A stretch of 41,210 nucleotides of DNA from Gammaproteobacteria bacterium (GCA_030831125.1 JAURLQ010000171.1:1-41210); one strand, 5' to 3'; positions 26,097 to 35,356 are shown, counted from the stretch's first letter. Notes: a model not told the origin generated them from the sequence alone. Numbers and translations are program-made.

Positions 26097-26759
26097 CTAT
26101 TGTTTCCTTTCCATCCTGGATTTCAGTTCGGCCAGCTCCTGATCGATTCTGCCTTCTTTTTCCAGCGCCTCAAACTCTGCAGCTATTCTCTTATTGTCGA
26201 GTTCGCTGGCTTCAATCTCACTTTCCATGACTTCAATCTTGCGTTCGTAATGCTCGAAACGATTGATGGCCTGGTCGATTGCTGCACTGTGCAACTTCGA
26301 GTTGACGGTGCGGCGGGACTGCGTGGTACTGTGGCGCATCAGAATGGTTTTCTGCCTTGCTCTTGCATCATTCAGCTTGGCCTGCAGTTGTTCAATTTCA
26401 TTTGTCAGTTTTTCGAGGGAATCATCCAGTTTCTGCATATCCTGACCCACCATCCCGATGACTTCATTGACAGATGATTTTTCCATCAGGGCTGCCTTGG
26501 CCAGATCCTCACGGTTCTTGCTCAGGGCAAGCTCGGCTTTCTGCTGCCAGTCATCGGACTGACGGGCCAGTTTTTCATTGCGTCTGGTCAGTTCTTTCTT
26601 GTCTGCAATGATCTTGGCTGTTGTGCTGCGCACTTCAACCAGTGTTTCTTCCATTTCCTGGATCACCATCCGGATCATTTTTTCCGGATCCTCAGCCTTG
26701 TCGAGCAGTGAATTGATGTTGGCATTGATAATGTCGGAAAGTCGGGAAAAGATACCCAT
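26097..26759 (-). CDS. pspA: Phage shock protein PspA
   Basis: PspA is an ESCRT-III-like coiled-coil protein. It binds PspF to keep the regulon off and, on membrane stress, oligomerises on the inner membrane to limit proton leakage. The 220 residues (E. coli 222) start MGIFSRLSDIINANINSLLDKAEDPEKMIR, the amphipathic helix and family signature. The rest is almost entirely charged helices (KELTRRNEKLARQSDDWQQKA, then ALEKEGRIDQELAELKSRM). A GGAGGT ribosome site precedes the ATG. It is the second gene of the sigma-54 operon, 27 bases after a small lipoprotein gene. Confidence 0.96.
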   Translation of the reverse strand: MGIFSRLSDIINANINSLLDKAEDPEKMIRMVIQEMEETLVEVRSTTAKIIADKKELTRRNEKLARQSDDWQQKAELALSKNREDLAKAALMEKSSVNEVIGMVGQDMQKLDDSLEKLTNEIEQLQAKLNDARARQKTILMRHSTTQSRRTVNSKLHSAAIDQAINRFEHYERKIEVMESEIEASELDNKRIAAEFEALEKEGRIDQELAELKSRMERKQ

Positions 26760-26786
26760 TGTTTACCTCCTGCCTGATTCGGCAAT

Positions 26787-27005
26787 TCAAATGTTATCCA
26801 GAATACGATCCTTGGCGCGAGCGTATTGTGCATCGCTGATGACACCCTGTTGGTGGACACGATCCAGATCAAACAATTGCTGGCCTATTGTTGGTTCTAC
26901 GGAGTCATGGTTACGACCCCGCCCCCCTCCGGATTCCGGAGCGAAGATACAGCCACCCAGAGCCAGACTGAGCATCAGTAATGTAATGGTTGCAGTGTGT
27001 TTCAT
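26787..27005 (-). CDS. Small SHOCT-domain lipoprotein, first gene of the psp operon
   Basis: This 72-residue protein has a signal peptide with the lipobox LGGC (lipidated Cys19), a Gly/Arg-rich spacer, and a C-terminal SHOCT-type motif (GQQLFDLDRVHQQGVISDAQY, then ARAKDRIL). SHOCT segments are short helical pairs, often at protein ends and thought to mediate oligomerisation. GAGG precedes the ATG. The sigma-54 promoter lies 52 bases upstream and pspA follows 27 bases downstream, so this gene leads the operon. A periplasmic lipoprotein is not part of the E. coli psp set; I infer an envelope stress-related role. Confidence 0.88.
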   Translation of the reverse strand: MKHTATITLLMLSLALGGCIFAPESGGGRGRNHDSVEPTIGQQLFDLDRVHQQGVISDAQYARAKDRILDNI

Positions 27006-27056
27006 ACGTGCCTCTTGTATCAGGTGTTGTCTTTTCAGCTACCTTGCCAACTGGTT

Positions 27057-27073
27057 TGCAGGGGGCGTGCCAA
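27057..27073 (-). promoter_or_regulatory. Sigma-54 promoter of the psp operon
   Basis: On the minus strand TTGGCACGCCCCCTGCA matches the -24/-12 consensus TGGCAC-N5-TTGC with one mismatch. Transcription would start near 27047 and read the SHOCT lipoprotein, pspA, pspB and pspC. pspF, the matching enhancer-binding protein, is divergent. An AT-rich inverted repeat (ATTATC-TTTCT-GATAAT, 27087-27103) lies just upstream and might bind IHF or PspF. Confidence 0.88.
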
Positions 27074-27204
27074 CTTCACGGGTAACATTATCTTTCTGAT
27101 AATATTATGTTTTTTTTGAAATCCCTCATAACGCCGAATCCATATATTTGGGTCCAACACCAACATGTGGTAGTTTTCGCCGATCTTCAGAATGAGGTGA
27201 TTCC

Positions 27205-28242
27205 ATGGCAGCAGATACCCAGGCTGACAGGATGATAGGTGAATCAACCAATTTTCTGCGTATGCAGGAACAGCTCTCGAAACTGGCCCCCCTGAACAAA
27301 CCTGTGCTGATCATTGGCGAACGTGGCACCGGCAAGGAGCTGGTAGCTGCCCGATTGCATTATCTCTCCCAGCGCTGGCAGCAGGAATTCCTGAAACTCA
27401 ACTGTGCAGCTTTCAATGAAGCACTGCTCGAGTCACAGTTGTTCGGTCATGAAATCGGAGCCTTCACCGGGGCCAGCAAACAGCAGAAGGGATTTTTTGA
27501 GAGAGCCGACAACGGCACCCTTTTTCTGGACGAGTTGGCCAATAGCTCCATGTCGGTGCAGGAAAAGATACTGCGAGTAACCGAGTACGGCGAAATTGAA
27601 CGTTTGGGTGGCAACAAACCCATCATTGTTGATGTGCGTCTGGTGGCAGCCACCAATGTTGACCTGCCGCAACTCGCTGCTGAAGGAAATTTCCGCGAAG
27701 ACCTGCTTGATCGCCTGGCCTTTGATGTCATCACCCTGCCCCCCCTGCGCGAGCGAGCGGAAGACATTCCGATACTTGCACGCCATTTCGCGATCAACAT
27801 GATCAAGGAACTGGGCCGTGAGTATTTCCCGGGTTTTACCAAAACAGCAGCCAAAGCCCTCCAGGACTATGACTGGCCAGGCAATATCAGGGAACTCAAA
27901 AACGTGGTGGAACGTTGCGTTTACCAGACCGAGGATCCTGACCAGCCGGTAAAGGATGTGGTGTTTGACCCCTTTGTATCGCCCTGGCGTCCAGTCAATC
28001 GCACGTCAGGCACCGGAGCAGGCTCAAATTCCACTGTAGATGACAGCCCCGTTATCAGCAGCCTGGGATTCAAGCAGCAAGTATCGGATTACGAACAGAA
28101 AATACTGAAAGAGGCATTGCGACAGTGCCAGTTCAACCAGCGCAAGGCGGCAAAACTGCTGGATCTGACCTACGACCAATTAAGGGGATATCTGCGGAAA
28201 TACGCACTGCTTTCATCAAAGGATCAGGTAAGCCCCGAATAG
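27205..28242 (+). CDS. pspF: PspF, sigma-54 activator of the phage shock operon
   Basis: PspF is an AAA+ enhancer-binding protein lacking a receiver domain; PspA inhibits it directly. Walker A is GERGTGKE, the sigma-54 contact loop GAFTGA is intact (HEIGAFTGAS), Walker B is GTLFLDE, and WPGNIRELKNVVE is present. A C-terminal Fis-type helix-turn-helix (CQFNQRKAAKLLDLTYDQLRGYLRKY) binds the upstream sites. At 345 residues it is slightly longer than E. coli PspF (325), through a Ser/Gly-rich linker before the DNA-binding part. It is divergent from the psp operon, as in enteric bacteria. Confidence 0.96.
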   Translation: MAADTQADRMIGESTNFLRMQEQLSKLAPLNKPVLIIGERGTGKELVAARLHYLSQRWQQEFLKLNCAAFNEALLESQLFGHEIGAFTGASKQQKGFFERADNGTLFLDELANSSMSVQEKILRVTEYGEIERLGGNKPIIVDVRLVAATNVDLPQLAAEGNFREDLLDRLAFDVITLPPLRERAEDIPILARHFAINMIKELGREYFPGFTKTAAKALQDYDWPGNIRELKNVVERCVYQTEDPDQPVKDVVFDPFVSPWRPVNRTSGTGAGSNSTVDDSPVISSLGFKQQVSDYEQKILKEALRQCQFNQRKAAKLLDLTYDQLRGYLRKYALLSSKDQVSPE

Positions 28243-28246
28243 TCCC

Positions 28247-28594
28247 TTATTGCAACCGGGCGCGATGTTTCCTGATCCTGTATATGACACCCAGCACTAT
28301 AGCAACCACCAGCCCGAGCATCATGGCAGCAGTTACCGGAATAAGTGCCCTGATGCCTGTCTGTACATCTATCGTGACTGCATCGAGAATGAAAATCATC
28401 CAGGCTGGACCAAGCACATCGCCATCTGGAATGACATACCAGGGCGTAAGCAGAAAGGCCAGCATCCAGCATTCCAGCAGATAGGCCAGCTCGCGAATCA
28501 GAAAACGCTTGAACAGTCCCCACCCCAGCCAACTCAGGAAAAGGGCACCTGCAAAGTAAAGGCTCCAGGCAAATATGTAGGTTGCGTTATCCAT
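28247..28594 (-). CDS. Small integral membrane protein of unknown function
   Basis: This 115-residue protein has about three hydrophobic segments (FAWSLYFAGALFLSWLGWGL, ELAYLLECWMLAFLL, PVTAAMMLGLVVAIVLGVIY), with an acidic, functionally suggestive stretch between them (WYVIPDGDVLGPAWM) and a basic tail (RIRKHRARLQ). I do not recognise a named family. It lies 47 bases downstream of ycgN on the same strand, so it may end the dnaX-to-ycgN run. It ends 4 bases from the convergent pspF. Confidence 0.75.
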   Translation of the reverse strand: MDNATYIFAWSLYFAGALFLSWLGWGLFKRFLIRELAYLLECWMLAFLLTPWYVIPDGDVLGPAWMIFILDAVTIDVQTGIRALIPVTAAMMLGLVVAIVLGVIYRIRKHRARLQ

Positions 28595-28641
28595 GTTTCA
28601 GCTTGTGCAGTTTCTACCTGTAATGATTTTTTGCCTGCCCG

Positions 28642-29088
28642 CTATTGTGGCCAGTCGACAATATGTGCTTCAAGATCTTCATCATGCACGAATTCTTCTG
28701 AAAGCACTCTGCCGGTAACCGTGTTTCCGCTGTTTTTCATTGCCTTGCGATTACCTGTTACAAGGGGATGCCAAACCGGCAGCTTCCTGCCCTCGTGCAA
28801 AAGGCGATATGCACAGGTGGATGGCATCCAGTAAAGATTGTCCAGTTCATTTGGCTGCAACACAACACAGGTTGGCACCAGTTTCTTTCGTGTGCTGTAA
28901 ACGGTGCAGGTACATTTGGCCTGATTGAGATAACGGCAAACCACGCTGGTGTAATGAATGAGGGAAGTTTCTTCATCTTCCAGCTTGATCATGCAGCATT
29001 TGCCACAACCGTCGCACAGGCCTTCCCATTCTTCCCTGTTCATTTCTGTCAGGGTCTTGCTTTCCCAATACGGCAGTGTGCTCATCAT
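28642..29088 (-). CDS. ycgN: YcgN-family cysteine-cluster protein (UPF0260)
   Basis: YcgN proteins carry the YkgJ-type CxxCxxCC cluster, seen here as CDGCGKCC near residue 25-32. More Cys follow in VVCRYLNQAKCTCTVY and VPTCVVL, probably ligands for a metal or Fe-S centre. The function is not established. The family ending AHIVDWPQ is present and the 148 residues fit. It starts inside the ycgL stop (ATGATGA), so it is translationally coupled to it. A second YkgJ-type domain occurs in the fusion protein at 10022-11236. Confidence 0.93.
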   Translation of the reverse strand: MMSTLPYWESKTLTEMNREEWEGLCDGCGKCCMIKLEDEETSLIHYTSVVCRYLNQAKCTCTVYSTRKKLVPTCVVLQPNELDNLYWMPSTCAYRLLHEGRKLPVWHPLVTGNRKAMKNSGNTVTGRVLSEEFVHDEDLEAHIVDWPQ

Positions 29089-29369
29089 TCGCCCTGTGTG
29101 AATCTGGTGACCTGCTTGTCCGGTGGCAATTGCAGGTAATACCCTTTTTCAGCTATTGCTGCCAGAACCTCGCCTGCATTTGCACGGGCCAGCCTGCGTG
29201 TTGGGCCCAGTTTCAGGGTCATGACTTCCGAAGTTGTTCCCAGCATATCCAGCAGCTCCTGTGGCACCCGGCTGATACCTTCGGAGCGGTTAACAAACAC
29301 ATAAATATCCTTTTCACGACTGCTGCGATACACCGTGCAAAGTATTTCCTGTTCGGCAAGTTTGCTCAT
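29085..29369 (-). CDS. ycgL: YcgL-domain protein
   Basis: This 94-residue protein has the YcgL fold pattern: ILCTVYRSSREKDIYVFVNR, VPQELLDMLG, then KGYYLQLPP near the C-terminus. The start at 29369 overlaps the rnd stop (ATGA) and removes an unrelated leader that begins at 29414. Its function is unknown; it is often found beside rnd and ycgN, as here. Confidence 0.92.
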   Translation of the reverse strand: MSKLAEQEILCTVYRSSREKDIYVFVNRSEGISRVPQELLDMLGTTSEVMTLKLGPTRRLARANAGEVLAAIAEKGYYLQLPPDKQVTRFTQGE

Positions 29370-30553
29370 ACCAGAATCTCCAGCAAGGCATCCAGCACCA
29401 GAGGCTTGCGCCATCCCTGCAGCTCATCAGGAATTTCCAGGGGCTCATTGTTGTCACTGTGTTGCGGTTTGCTTGCATGCATCAATGCCAGCAGGGTTTT
29501 CTTCCTTGCCAGCAATTCCGGTGCAAGCCCCAATTCACCGGCAATGGCTTCAACCCTTGCCTGGGCTGCCTTGAGTTTTTGCTTGGCACTGCTGTTGAGT
29601 GGCTTTGGCAAGGGCTCAGGACAGTCGGCCTCTGGCAGACTTCTGGCCTGAGACACAAGTTCCAGAACCTGATCACCTTCATGCCTGATAAAATTGTCAC
29701 TGACATCATCTATGGCGGCGAGCTGGGCACGACTGGTACACATACTGGCCGCTATCGCATACAGCGCTGTATCCTTGAGAATCCAGTTGCGGGGTTTGTC
29801 CCGTTTTCTGGCGCGCTCTTCGCGCCAGGCTGCCAGTTTCTGCAGTGCCGCCAGGCGCTGGGCAGAAAACTGCCATGCTGCCTTGAAGTTCTGGTAGTAC
29901 AAAGAGAAATCACCTGTGAATTCCGTATCATACTGACGCTTCATCCGTTCACATTCTTCGGTGATCCAGCTGTCACGGCCCAGGCTTGCCAGACTCTCCT
30001 GCTGCTGTTCACGTGTTTCCACAAGATAGGCCACATCCAGTGCTGCATATTCCAGTTGTTCCGGAGTCAATGGCCGCTGCAGCCAGTCGGATCTGGTTTC
30101 ACTCTTTGGCAGTTCAATATTGAAACGCTTGATAACCAGATTCTGGTAACTCAGGGAAAGGCCTTCTCCCAGCAGTGCAGCTGCAATCTGGGTATCAAAC
30201 ACGGACACCGGCAGCATGCCGGTGAAGGCAAAGAAAACCAGGAGATCTTCCGAACATGAATGCAGTACTCTGGCGACACTTTCATCTGCCAGCAAAGCCT
30301 TGAAGGGAGACCAGTCTTCGATCTTCAGGGGATCAACTAGCGTAATCTGTTTGCCATCAGATATCTGGATCAATCCTACTTTCGGGTAATAGGTACTTAC
30401 CCGCATGAATTCAGTATCGAGCGCCAATGCCTGACACGTCGACCAGTGAGCACAACTCTCTGCAAGCGCCTCATTGGAATCAATCAGGTGAAATTCGGTA
30501 GACCCTGCGAAATTCAGGATACTCACGCTGTCAGCGCCTTGATCATGACTCAT
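29366..30553 (-). CDS. rnd: Ribonuclease D
   Basis: RNase D is a 3'-5' exonuclease that trims tRNA precursors. The DEDDy residues are visible: LALDTEFMR (first Asp and Glu), [10 protein letters not shown] (second Asp) and [11 protein letters not shown] (last Asp, with the catalytic Tyr). Two HRDC-like helical domains follow (about residues 210-290 and 300-380). At 395 residues it is somewhat longer than the E. coli enzyme (375). It overlaps recR by 11 bases and ycgL by 4, so it is part of one coupled operon with recR upstream. Confidence 0.95.
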   Translation of the reverse strand: MSHDQGADSVSILNFAGSTEFHLIDSNEALAESCAHWSTCQALALDTEFMRVSTYYPKVGLIQISDGKQITLVDPLKIEDWSPFKALLADESVARVLHSCSEDLLVFFAFTGMLPVSVFDTQIAAALLGEGLSLSYQNLVIKRFNIELPKSETRSDWLQRPLTPEQLEYAALDVAYLVETREQQQESLASLGRDSWITEECERMKRQYDTEFTGDFSLYYQNFKAAWQFSAQRLAALQKLAAWREERARKRDKPRNWILKDTALYAIAASMCTSRAQLAAIDDVSDNFIRHEGDQVLELVSQARSLPEADCPEPLPKPLNSSAKQKLKAAQARVEAIAGELGLAPELLARKKTLLALMHASKPQHSDNNEPLEIPDELQGWRKPLVLDALLEILV

Positions 30554-31172
30554 CCCGGTACTTCATGGCCTGCCTGCCAGCCAGACTGTGCATGAGTGTA
30601 CTGCCGTCTATGTATTCCAGCTCTCCGCCCATTGGAACGCCGTGTGCAATTCTGCTGACCCTTAGTCCACGCTCGGCAAGTTCCCTGCCACTCAGTTGCT
30701 CCCTGATATACCAGGCTGTGGCTTCTCCCTCGACTGTTGGATTGGTTGCCAGAATTACCTCATCTACTGATTCAGTACAAATTCGTTTTACCAGTTGGGG
30801 AATAGCCAGTTTTTCAGGACCAACACCATCAATTGGTGAAAGATGGCCCATCAGCACAAAATACATACCGCGATACGAAGCTGTATGCTCAATGGCAAAA
30901 ACATCCGCTGGTGTTTCCACCACACAGATAGTCCGGCTATCCCGATTGGGGTGTGAACAGACAGCGCAAATTTCAGTTTCGCTGAGAGTCCGGCAACGGG
31001 TACACAATCCCACGCCGTCCATGGCCGCCACCAGGGCTGCTGCCAGTTTTCTACCGCCTTCCCTGTCTCGCTCAAGAAAATGCAGCACCATACGCTGGGC
31101 ACTTTTATTGCCAACACCTGGCAGACGCCTGAAAGCATCCATGAGCTGCTGAATCAGTGGACTGTAATGCAT
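30543..31172 (-). CDS. recR: Recombination mediator RecR
   Basis: RecR works with RecO and RecF to load RecA at gaps. The 209-residue protein has an N-terminal helix-hairpin-helix ([18 protein letters not shown]), a four-Cys zinc finger ([16 protein letters not shown]), and a Toprim domain with [14 protein letters not shown] and [18 protein letters not shown]. The ATG overlaps the ybaB stop by one base (TGATG), so the two are coupled. Confidence 0.97.
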   Translation of the reverse strand: MHYSPLIQQLMDAFRRLPGVGNKSAQRMVLHFLERDREGGRKLAAALVAAMDGVGLCTRCRTLSETEICAVCSHPNRDSRTICVVETPADVFAIEHTASYRGMYFVLMGHLSPIDGVGPEKLAIPQLVKRICTESVDEVILATNPTVEGEATAWYIREQLSGRELAERGLRVSRIAHGVPMGGELEYIDGSTLMHSLAGRQAMKYRDES

Positions 31173-31489
31173 CAGGGAAACTTGAATCCGGGTGGCAGGT
31201 TCATGCCGGCAGTCATGCCTGCGAGTGAATTACGGCTGTTTTCCGCGACTCTGGCTGCCGCTGCATTGAAAGCTGCAGCCACCAGATCTTCCACCAGTTC
31301 CTTTTCATCACTGTAGAGAGAAGGATCAATTTCCACACGCTTCACTTCATATTTGCCATTCATGGTTACCTTTACAAGACCTGCCCCGGACTCTCCTGTA
31401 ATGAGTTCCTGGGCGAGCTTTTCCTGGGCCTTCTGCATCTGCTCCTGCATTTGCTGGGCCTGTTTGAGTATGTTGTTCCAGTCTGCCAT
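31172..31489 (-). CDS. ybaB: YbaB/EbfC nucleoid-associated protein
   Basis: YbaB/EbfC is a small dimeric DNA-binding protein. The ATG at 31489 gives the expected N-terminus ([21 protein letters not shown]), followed by the family motif [20 protein letters not shown] and a helix ending in [14 protein letters not shown]. It has 105 residues, normal size. It lies 10 bases after dnaX and one base overlaps recR, the classic dnaX-ybaB-recR order. Confidence 0.96.
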   Translation of the reverse strand: MADWNNILKQAQQMQEQMQKAQEKLAQELITGESGAGLVKVTMNGKYEVKRVEIDPSLYSDEKELVEDLVAAAFNAAAARVAENSRNSLAGMTAGMNLPPGFKFP

Positions 31490-31499
31490 GTTTTTCCTG

Positions 31500-33341
31500 T
31501 CAGTTTTTGCTCTGCTGGTTGGTGTCATACGAGAAAGGCTTGAGAGGTGTAATGCTGTCCATCTGTATTTGTCCGCCAAACCGCTCGACAATGGCAGTAA
31601 CCAGAGGATCCCTGACGAAAGAATCTACTGCTTGCTGCATATGGACAGCTTCCAGCCGCTGCTTTTCTTTTGCCGGCGTTTCCTTCGCTACCTTCCCCGG
31701 GGTCATTGTCAACAAGATTGCCGAGCCGAAAAATTCAGCCATGGCAGTTTCTATTCGCTTGCGATGTTCATCACTGAACAAAGTTGCCTGTGCTTCATCC
31801 AGTATCAGAGAGAGGCTATTGCCTGCAACGGCTTTCAGCTCACAATGCGATGCAAGACTTCTTGTCACTCCACTCAAGTGCAGTGCCCGGAACAATTGTG
31901 GCCAATGTGCCGGCTGCAGATTGACCAGAGCAGGCAATGTTTCCGTTTCAGGCAGTCCAACACCAGCATAAGTTCCACCAGCGCCATCAGGGGCAGCAAG
32001 CTCCGCAGACTTTATGTCATTGCTGCCAACACGCTTCTCCGTATTCAGTACAGCCGCAGGTACTACTTCTGCCTGCTGAGCTGATTTTTCAATATCAGTT
32101 ACACCACCCGCAGGCGCTGTTACAGGCAAGTCTGCGCGGGCAACTGTTTCAGCTGCCTTCAATCCGGGTTCAGGCTTTTTTACAGGTGCTGCACTCTCCC
32201 CGGGTGCTTTGACGCCTGAGGCAGTGGATTGTGCCTGCTGCAATTGGTCAGGCAATTGTATGGGATGGAAAGCCAGCATACGCAACAGGGTCATTTCCAG
32301 ACCGCTACGGGCATCAAGTGCCCAGGTGATATCTTCCCTTCCCTTCAGGGCAATCTGGTAAAAAAGCTGGACTGTTTCTGCAGACATTTTTGCTGCATGT
32401 GCAAGAATCTGGTCGCGGTCACCCTGACTGTTGTCTATGGCATCAGGCACTGCCTGGGCTATGGCAACACGGTGCAGCCAGCCCTGCAATTCCTGCAGTA
32501 CTGCGGCAAAATCGGGCGAATGTTCTGCAACATCCTGCACCACTTCCAGCGTTGCTTTGGCATCAGATGCTGCCAGGGCATCTACAAGCCTGATGACTAT
32601 GGTCTGATCCAGATTGCCGAGAAACTCATTGACAGTTTCTGTCGTGAGTTTGCCATCGCAGAATCCGATTGCCTGGTCAAGGAGCGTCAGGCAGTCGCGC
32701 ACCGATCCTTGAGCGGCTTTGCCCAGCAGCCACAATGCTCCTTCCTCGAAATCCAGCTTTTCCTGGGTCAGGATCCAGGTCAGATGTTCGACAAGTTTTT
32801 CAGGGCTGAGATTCTTGAGATTGAACTGCAAACAGCGTGACAGGACAGTTACAGGCAATTTCTGGGGATCAGTAGTTGCCAGCAGGAATTTTACATGTGC
32901 CGGTGGCTCCTCCAGTGTCTTGAGCAGCGCATTGAAACTGTGAGTGGAAAGCATGTGCACTTCGTCAATGAGGTAGACCTTGAAGCGCCCCCGGCTGGGA
33001 GCGTACTGGACGTTTTCCAGCAGTTCACGTGTATCTTCCACCTTGGTGCGCGAGGCAGCATCGACTTCTATAAGGTCCAGGAAACGTCCTTCGCTGATTT
33101 CACGGCAGGCAGTGCATTCACCACAGGGTTCGGAAGTTATACCCTTTTCACAGTTAAGACACCGGGCCAATATGCGGGCGATGGTGGTTTTGCCCACTCC
33201 CCTGGTACCGGTAAAGAGATAGGCGTGGTGAAGCCGGTCGTTATCAAGTGCATGAATCAGCGTACGCAACACATGACTCTGACCCGCCATTTCACTGAAA
33301 TTGCGGGGCCGCCATTTGCGTGCCAGTACCTGATAACTCAT
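31500..33341 (-). CDS. dnaX: DNA polymerase III subunits tau and gamma (DnaX)
   Basis: DnaX tau organises the replicative polymerase and clamp loader; gamma is a shorter product. Full-length tau here is 613 residues (E. coli 643). The N-terminal AAA+ module has Walker A (GTRGVGKTT, residue 45-53), a four-Cys zinc module ([19 protein letters not shown]), and LIDEVHML with sensor LLATTDPQ. A Pro/Ala-rich linker at 370-470 contains the frameshift site at codons 388-389, after which a -1 shift would end the protein at residue 390. The C-terminal DnaE- and DnaB-binding domains follow. The 4.5S RNA gene lies upstream on the same strand. Confidence 0.97.
   Translation of the reverse strand: MSYQVLARKWRPRNFSEMAGQSHVLRTLIHALDNDRLHHAYLFTGTRGVGKTTIARILARCLNCEKGITSEPCGECTACREISEGRFLDLIEVDAASRTKVEDTRELLENVQYAPSRGRFKVYLIDEVHMLSTHSFNALLKTLEEPPAHVKFLLATTDPQKLPVTVLSRCLQFNLKNLSPEKLVEHLTWILTQEKLDFEEGALWLLGKAAQGSVRDCLTLLDQAIGFCDGKLTTETVNEFLGNLDQTIVIRLVDALAASDAKATLEVVQDVAEHSPDFAAVLQELQGWLHRVAIAQAVPDAIDNSQGDRDQILAHAAKMSAETVQLFYQIALKGREDITWALDARSGLEMTLLRMLAFHPIQLPDQLQQAQSTASGVKAPGESAAPVKKPEPGLKAAETVARADLPVTAPAGGVTDIEKSAQQAEVVPAAVLNTEKRVGSNDIKSAELAAPDGAGGTYAGVGLPETETLPALVNLQPAHWPQLFRALHLSGVTRSLASHCELKAVAGNSLSLILDEAQATLFSDEHRKRIETAMAEFFGSAILLTMTPGKVAKETPAKEKQRLEAVHMQQAVDSFVRDPLVTAIVERFGGQIQMDSITPLKPFSYDTNQQSKN
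32139..32181 (-). promoter_or_regulatory. Programmed -1 frameshift site in dnaX
   Basis: The slippery heptamer A-AAA-AAG (32175-32181) is in the correct phase for codons Lys388-Lys389. In the -1 frame the next codons are GCC and TGA, so a gamma of 390 residues results, as in E. coli. A perfect 8-base stem (GGCAGCTG / CAGTTGCC, one G-U pair, loop AAA) lies 17 bases downstream, and a Shine-Dalgarno-like GGGGAG lies 14 bases upstream. Confidence 0.8.
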
Positions 33342-33395
33342 CTGAATCCAGCTCTTGGCACCCGGTCATTACCGGGCACCCTACTACAGAATGGA

Positions 33396-33507
<112 letters not shown>

Positions 33508-33618
33508 ATAAACCTGTTGGCAGGCAGGGATTCATTGCAAACTCCCCGGCCACCTGAAGAGAAGATGGTATTACGTTTGGGGGTTTCAAGGAACCGCCTG
33601 CTACGTAAAAGGGGCGGC

Positions 33619-33647
33619 ATTATGATGATATCCGGGCTCATAATCAA
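33619..33647 (-). promoter_or_regulatory. Possible promoter for ffs and dnaX
   Basis: On the minus strand TTGATT (33642-33647) and CATAAT (33619-33624) are 17 bases apart. A transcript from here would start near 33612 and carry about 105 bases before the mature 4.5S RNA, which would need 5' processing. No better promoter close to the RNA 5' end was seen. Confidence 0.4.
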
Positions 33648-33727
33648 ACCCTGCAGGCATGATGGTTCATGACGGGTCACCCATGGCGATGCAATTGACA
33701 GAGTAACAGGGTGTGCCGGGTGAGGAG

Positions 33728-33926
33728 CGGGAGCGAGCGAACTGGCACACCGTGGTACTCGTTTCCAAATCAGTCTGGGGGGTGTCCTAATAAATACTTG
33801 CCGAATGGCTGGGCACCGGAAGCGAAAACAGGAAGGGACACCCACTCCAACCTCAGTGACTCCCGGCCTACCAGGGTGAGCCCAGCTCGCTCGCTCCCGG
33901 TGTCCAGCCATCCGGCAAAGCCGGAT
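33728..33926. repeat. Nested inverted-repeat element with hairpins
   Basis: The outer arms CGGGAGCGAGCGA (33728-33740) and TCGCTCGCTCCCG (33887-33899) are perfectly complementary over 13 bases and extend imperfectly inward (CTGG..CACC). A second pair, 33798-33819 and 33897-33918, matches at 20 of 22 positions. A third pair is GGGTGTCC (33780-33787) and GGACACCC (33836-33843). The hairpin ATCCGGC-AAA-GCCGGAT (33910-33926) follows. The pairs overlap, so alternative folds are possible. The element may be REP- or MITE-like; this is not decidable from one copy. Confidence 0.6.
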
Positions 33927-34075
33927 GTCGTTCAGACTACACATGAAGCTCGCGCTTCATAAACGCTTGTCTTCACCCTCGCCTGACTCCCCCTGCTTCG
34001 GCCTGATATACCTCAGTGCAGGTGTCCCATGGACATTGTGTGGCTGTCCCATGAACTTATGAACTTATGGATTTA

Positions 34076-35272
34076 TCAGACCACCTGCTGCCCGCCGGCA
34101 ATGACACCTCGGGTAAACAGACGCTGGCTGCCGGTTCTGCTGCCCTGGTAGTTGTCAGTGAACTCGAACTCGCCATCAGCCAGTTCCAGAAGGGTAATAT
34201 CGGCGATTTCACCCGGTGTCAGGGTACCCAGTCCGTCCAGTTGACGGAAAGTGGCTGCAGCATTGCTGGTGGCCCGGGCGATAACTTCGGGTAGTGTCAT
34301 ACCCAACTGCAGAAACTTGGACAGTACATTAGGCAAATCAAAGACCTGGGATGCCCTGCCCGGCACGTTCAGGTCTGAAGAAATGGTATCGGGGAGAAAC
34401 CCCTGCCCTGCAGCACGCTCAGCTACTTCCCAGTTCCAGTGTTCATTCAGCCCGTTTCCGAAATCAAAGCGGATGCCCTTCTCCCTGGCAGCAATGACCT
34501 CAGGCAGAAGTTGTCCTTCGGCATTGAGGATGCCATTGGGCGTGGGTGCGTACATGTGCGTAACGATATCGCCCGGGCGGAGCACAGCCAGCAGATCCGG
34601 CAAGGGATGGGCTGTATCGCCTATATGGATCATGACCGGAAGCCCGAATGGCTCGGCGACCTCTATTGCCCGCTGCAGTACCTGCAGATCGCGCTGCCCC
34701 GATACTCCACGCGAAAGTCTGGCCTTTATCCCTACTATCCATTCCCCATATCGCTCTATCGCCTCATGTCCTTTTGCAACATCTGCCGCCTCAAGGCTGT
34801 CCAGAAATTCCGAACGTGCGTTTGGCCCGGGATTGTTGCCCAGCACACCGACATTCATCAGCAGACGCAAGCGGTTGGGCGCATGGCGGGCAATATCAAT
34901 AATTTGGGGAATATTCAGGGCCCCACGTGAACCGGCATCCACCATGGTGGTAACGCCGGTAGCCAGAAATTCGGCAGGTGGAAGAGCGGCATCCCTCGCA
35001 TGCACATGCACATCAATCAGACCGGGGACTACCAGCATTCCCCCTGCATCTACAGAAGCTGCAGCATTTGAGGCAGGAATGGTTGGGGCAATTTCAGCTA
35101 TTAGCCCGCCACTGATCGCGACATCCGCTATTGCATCGAAACCGGCAGCAGGATCAATGACACGTCCTCCTGTGATCAGCAGATCAAAACCGGAAGCCGG
35201 CAATACCCTGCCTGTATAGACACCGGCACTCCCGATAATGCACTTGGCAAGAAAATTTCTGCGCTTCATCAT
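34076..35272 (-). CDS. Tat-exported amidohydrolase / deacetylase-family metallohydrolase
   Basis: This 398-residue member of the amidohydrolase superfamily resembles the EF_0837/AHA_3915 type deacetylase-like group. Metal ligands are visible: GLIDVHVHA (HxH), GIKARLSRG (the Lys usually carboxylated), VMIHIGD and ITHMYAPT (two His), and SSDLNVPG (Asp). The N-terminus MMKRRNFLAKCIIGSAG has the twin-arginine pattern RRNFL followed by a moderately hydrophobic stretch, so a folded, metal-loaded enzyme may be exported to the periplasm. GGAGAG precedes the double ATG. The substrate is unknown. It stands alone, downstream of pntB on the same strand with 84 bases between. Confidence 0.88.
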   Translation of the reverse strand: MMKRRNFLAKCIIGSAGVYTGRVLPASGFDLLITGGRVIDPAAGFDAIADVAISGGLIAEIAPTIPASNAAASVDAGGMLVVPGLIDVHVHARDAALPPAEFLATGVTTMVDAGSRGALNIPQIIDIARHAPNRLRLLMNVGVLGNNPGPNARSEFLDSLEAADVAKGHEAIERYGEWIVGIKARLSRGVSGQRDLQVLQRAIEVAEPFGLPVMIHIGDTAHPLPDLLAVLRPGDIVTHMYAPTPNGILNAEGQLLPEVIAAREKGIRFDFGNGLNEHWNWEVAERAAGQGFLPDTISSDLNVPGRASQVFDLPNVLSKFLQLGMTLPEVIARATSNAAATFRQLDGLGTLTPGEIADITLLELADGEFEFTDNYQGSRTGSQRLFTRGVIAGGQQVV

Positions 35273-35356
35273 GGCTCTCCCCGGGTATGATCAAACCGGT
35301 ATGCCGTGGCTGTTTCCTGCCGGACCATGTTGCGGTCGCAGTTGTTGCCTGCAGCT

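Larger units (their letters stand above)
33508..34075. other. Non-coding region between ffs and the amidohydrolase gene
   Basis: No credible gene was found in these 568 bases. The part next to ffs holds a possible promoter (33619-33647). The middle holds nested inverted repeats and two hairpins (33728-33959). The last part shows short direct repeats (TGTCCCATG at 34024 and 34045, TGAACTTA twice at 34053-34068) just before the amidohydrolase stop codon. Confidence 0.5.

Noticed and set aside
33361-33376. CCCGGT-CATT-ACCGGG hairpin as terminator of the 4.5S RNA
   Set aside because: It is a good stem but has no U-run on the minus strand, and dnaX starts 20 bases later, so read-through is expected; described only as a hairpin.
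34021-34070. Short direct repeats (TGTCCCATG twice, TGAACTTA twice) as a CRISPR or tandem array
   Set aside because: Only two copies of each, no regular spacer length and no cas genes.
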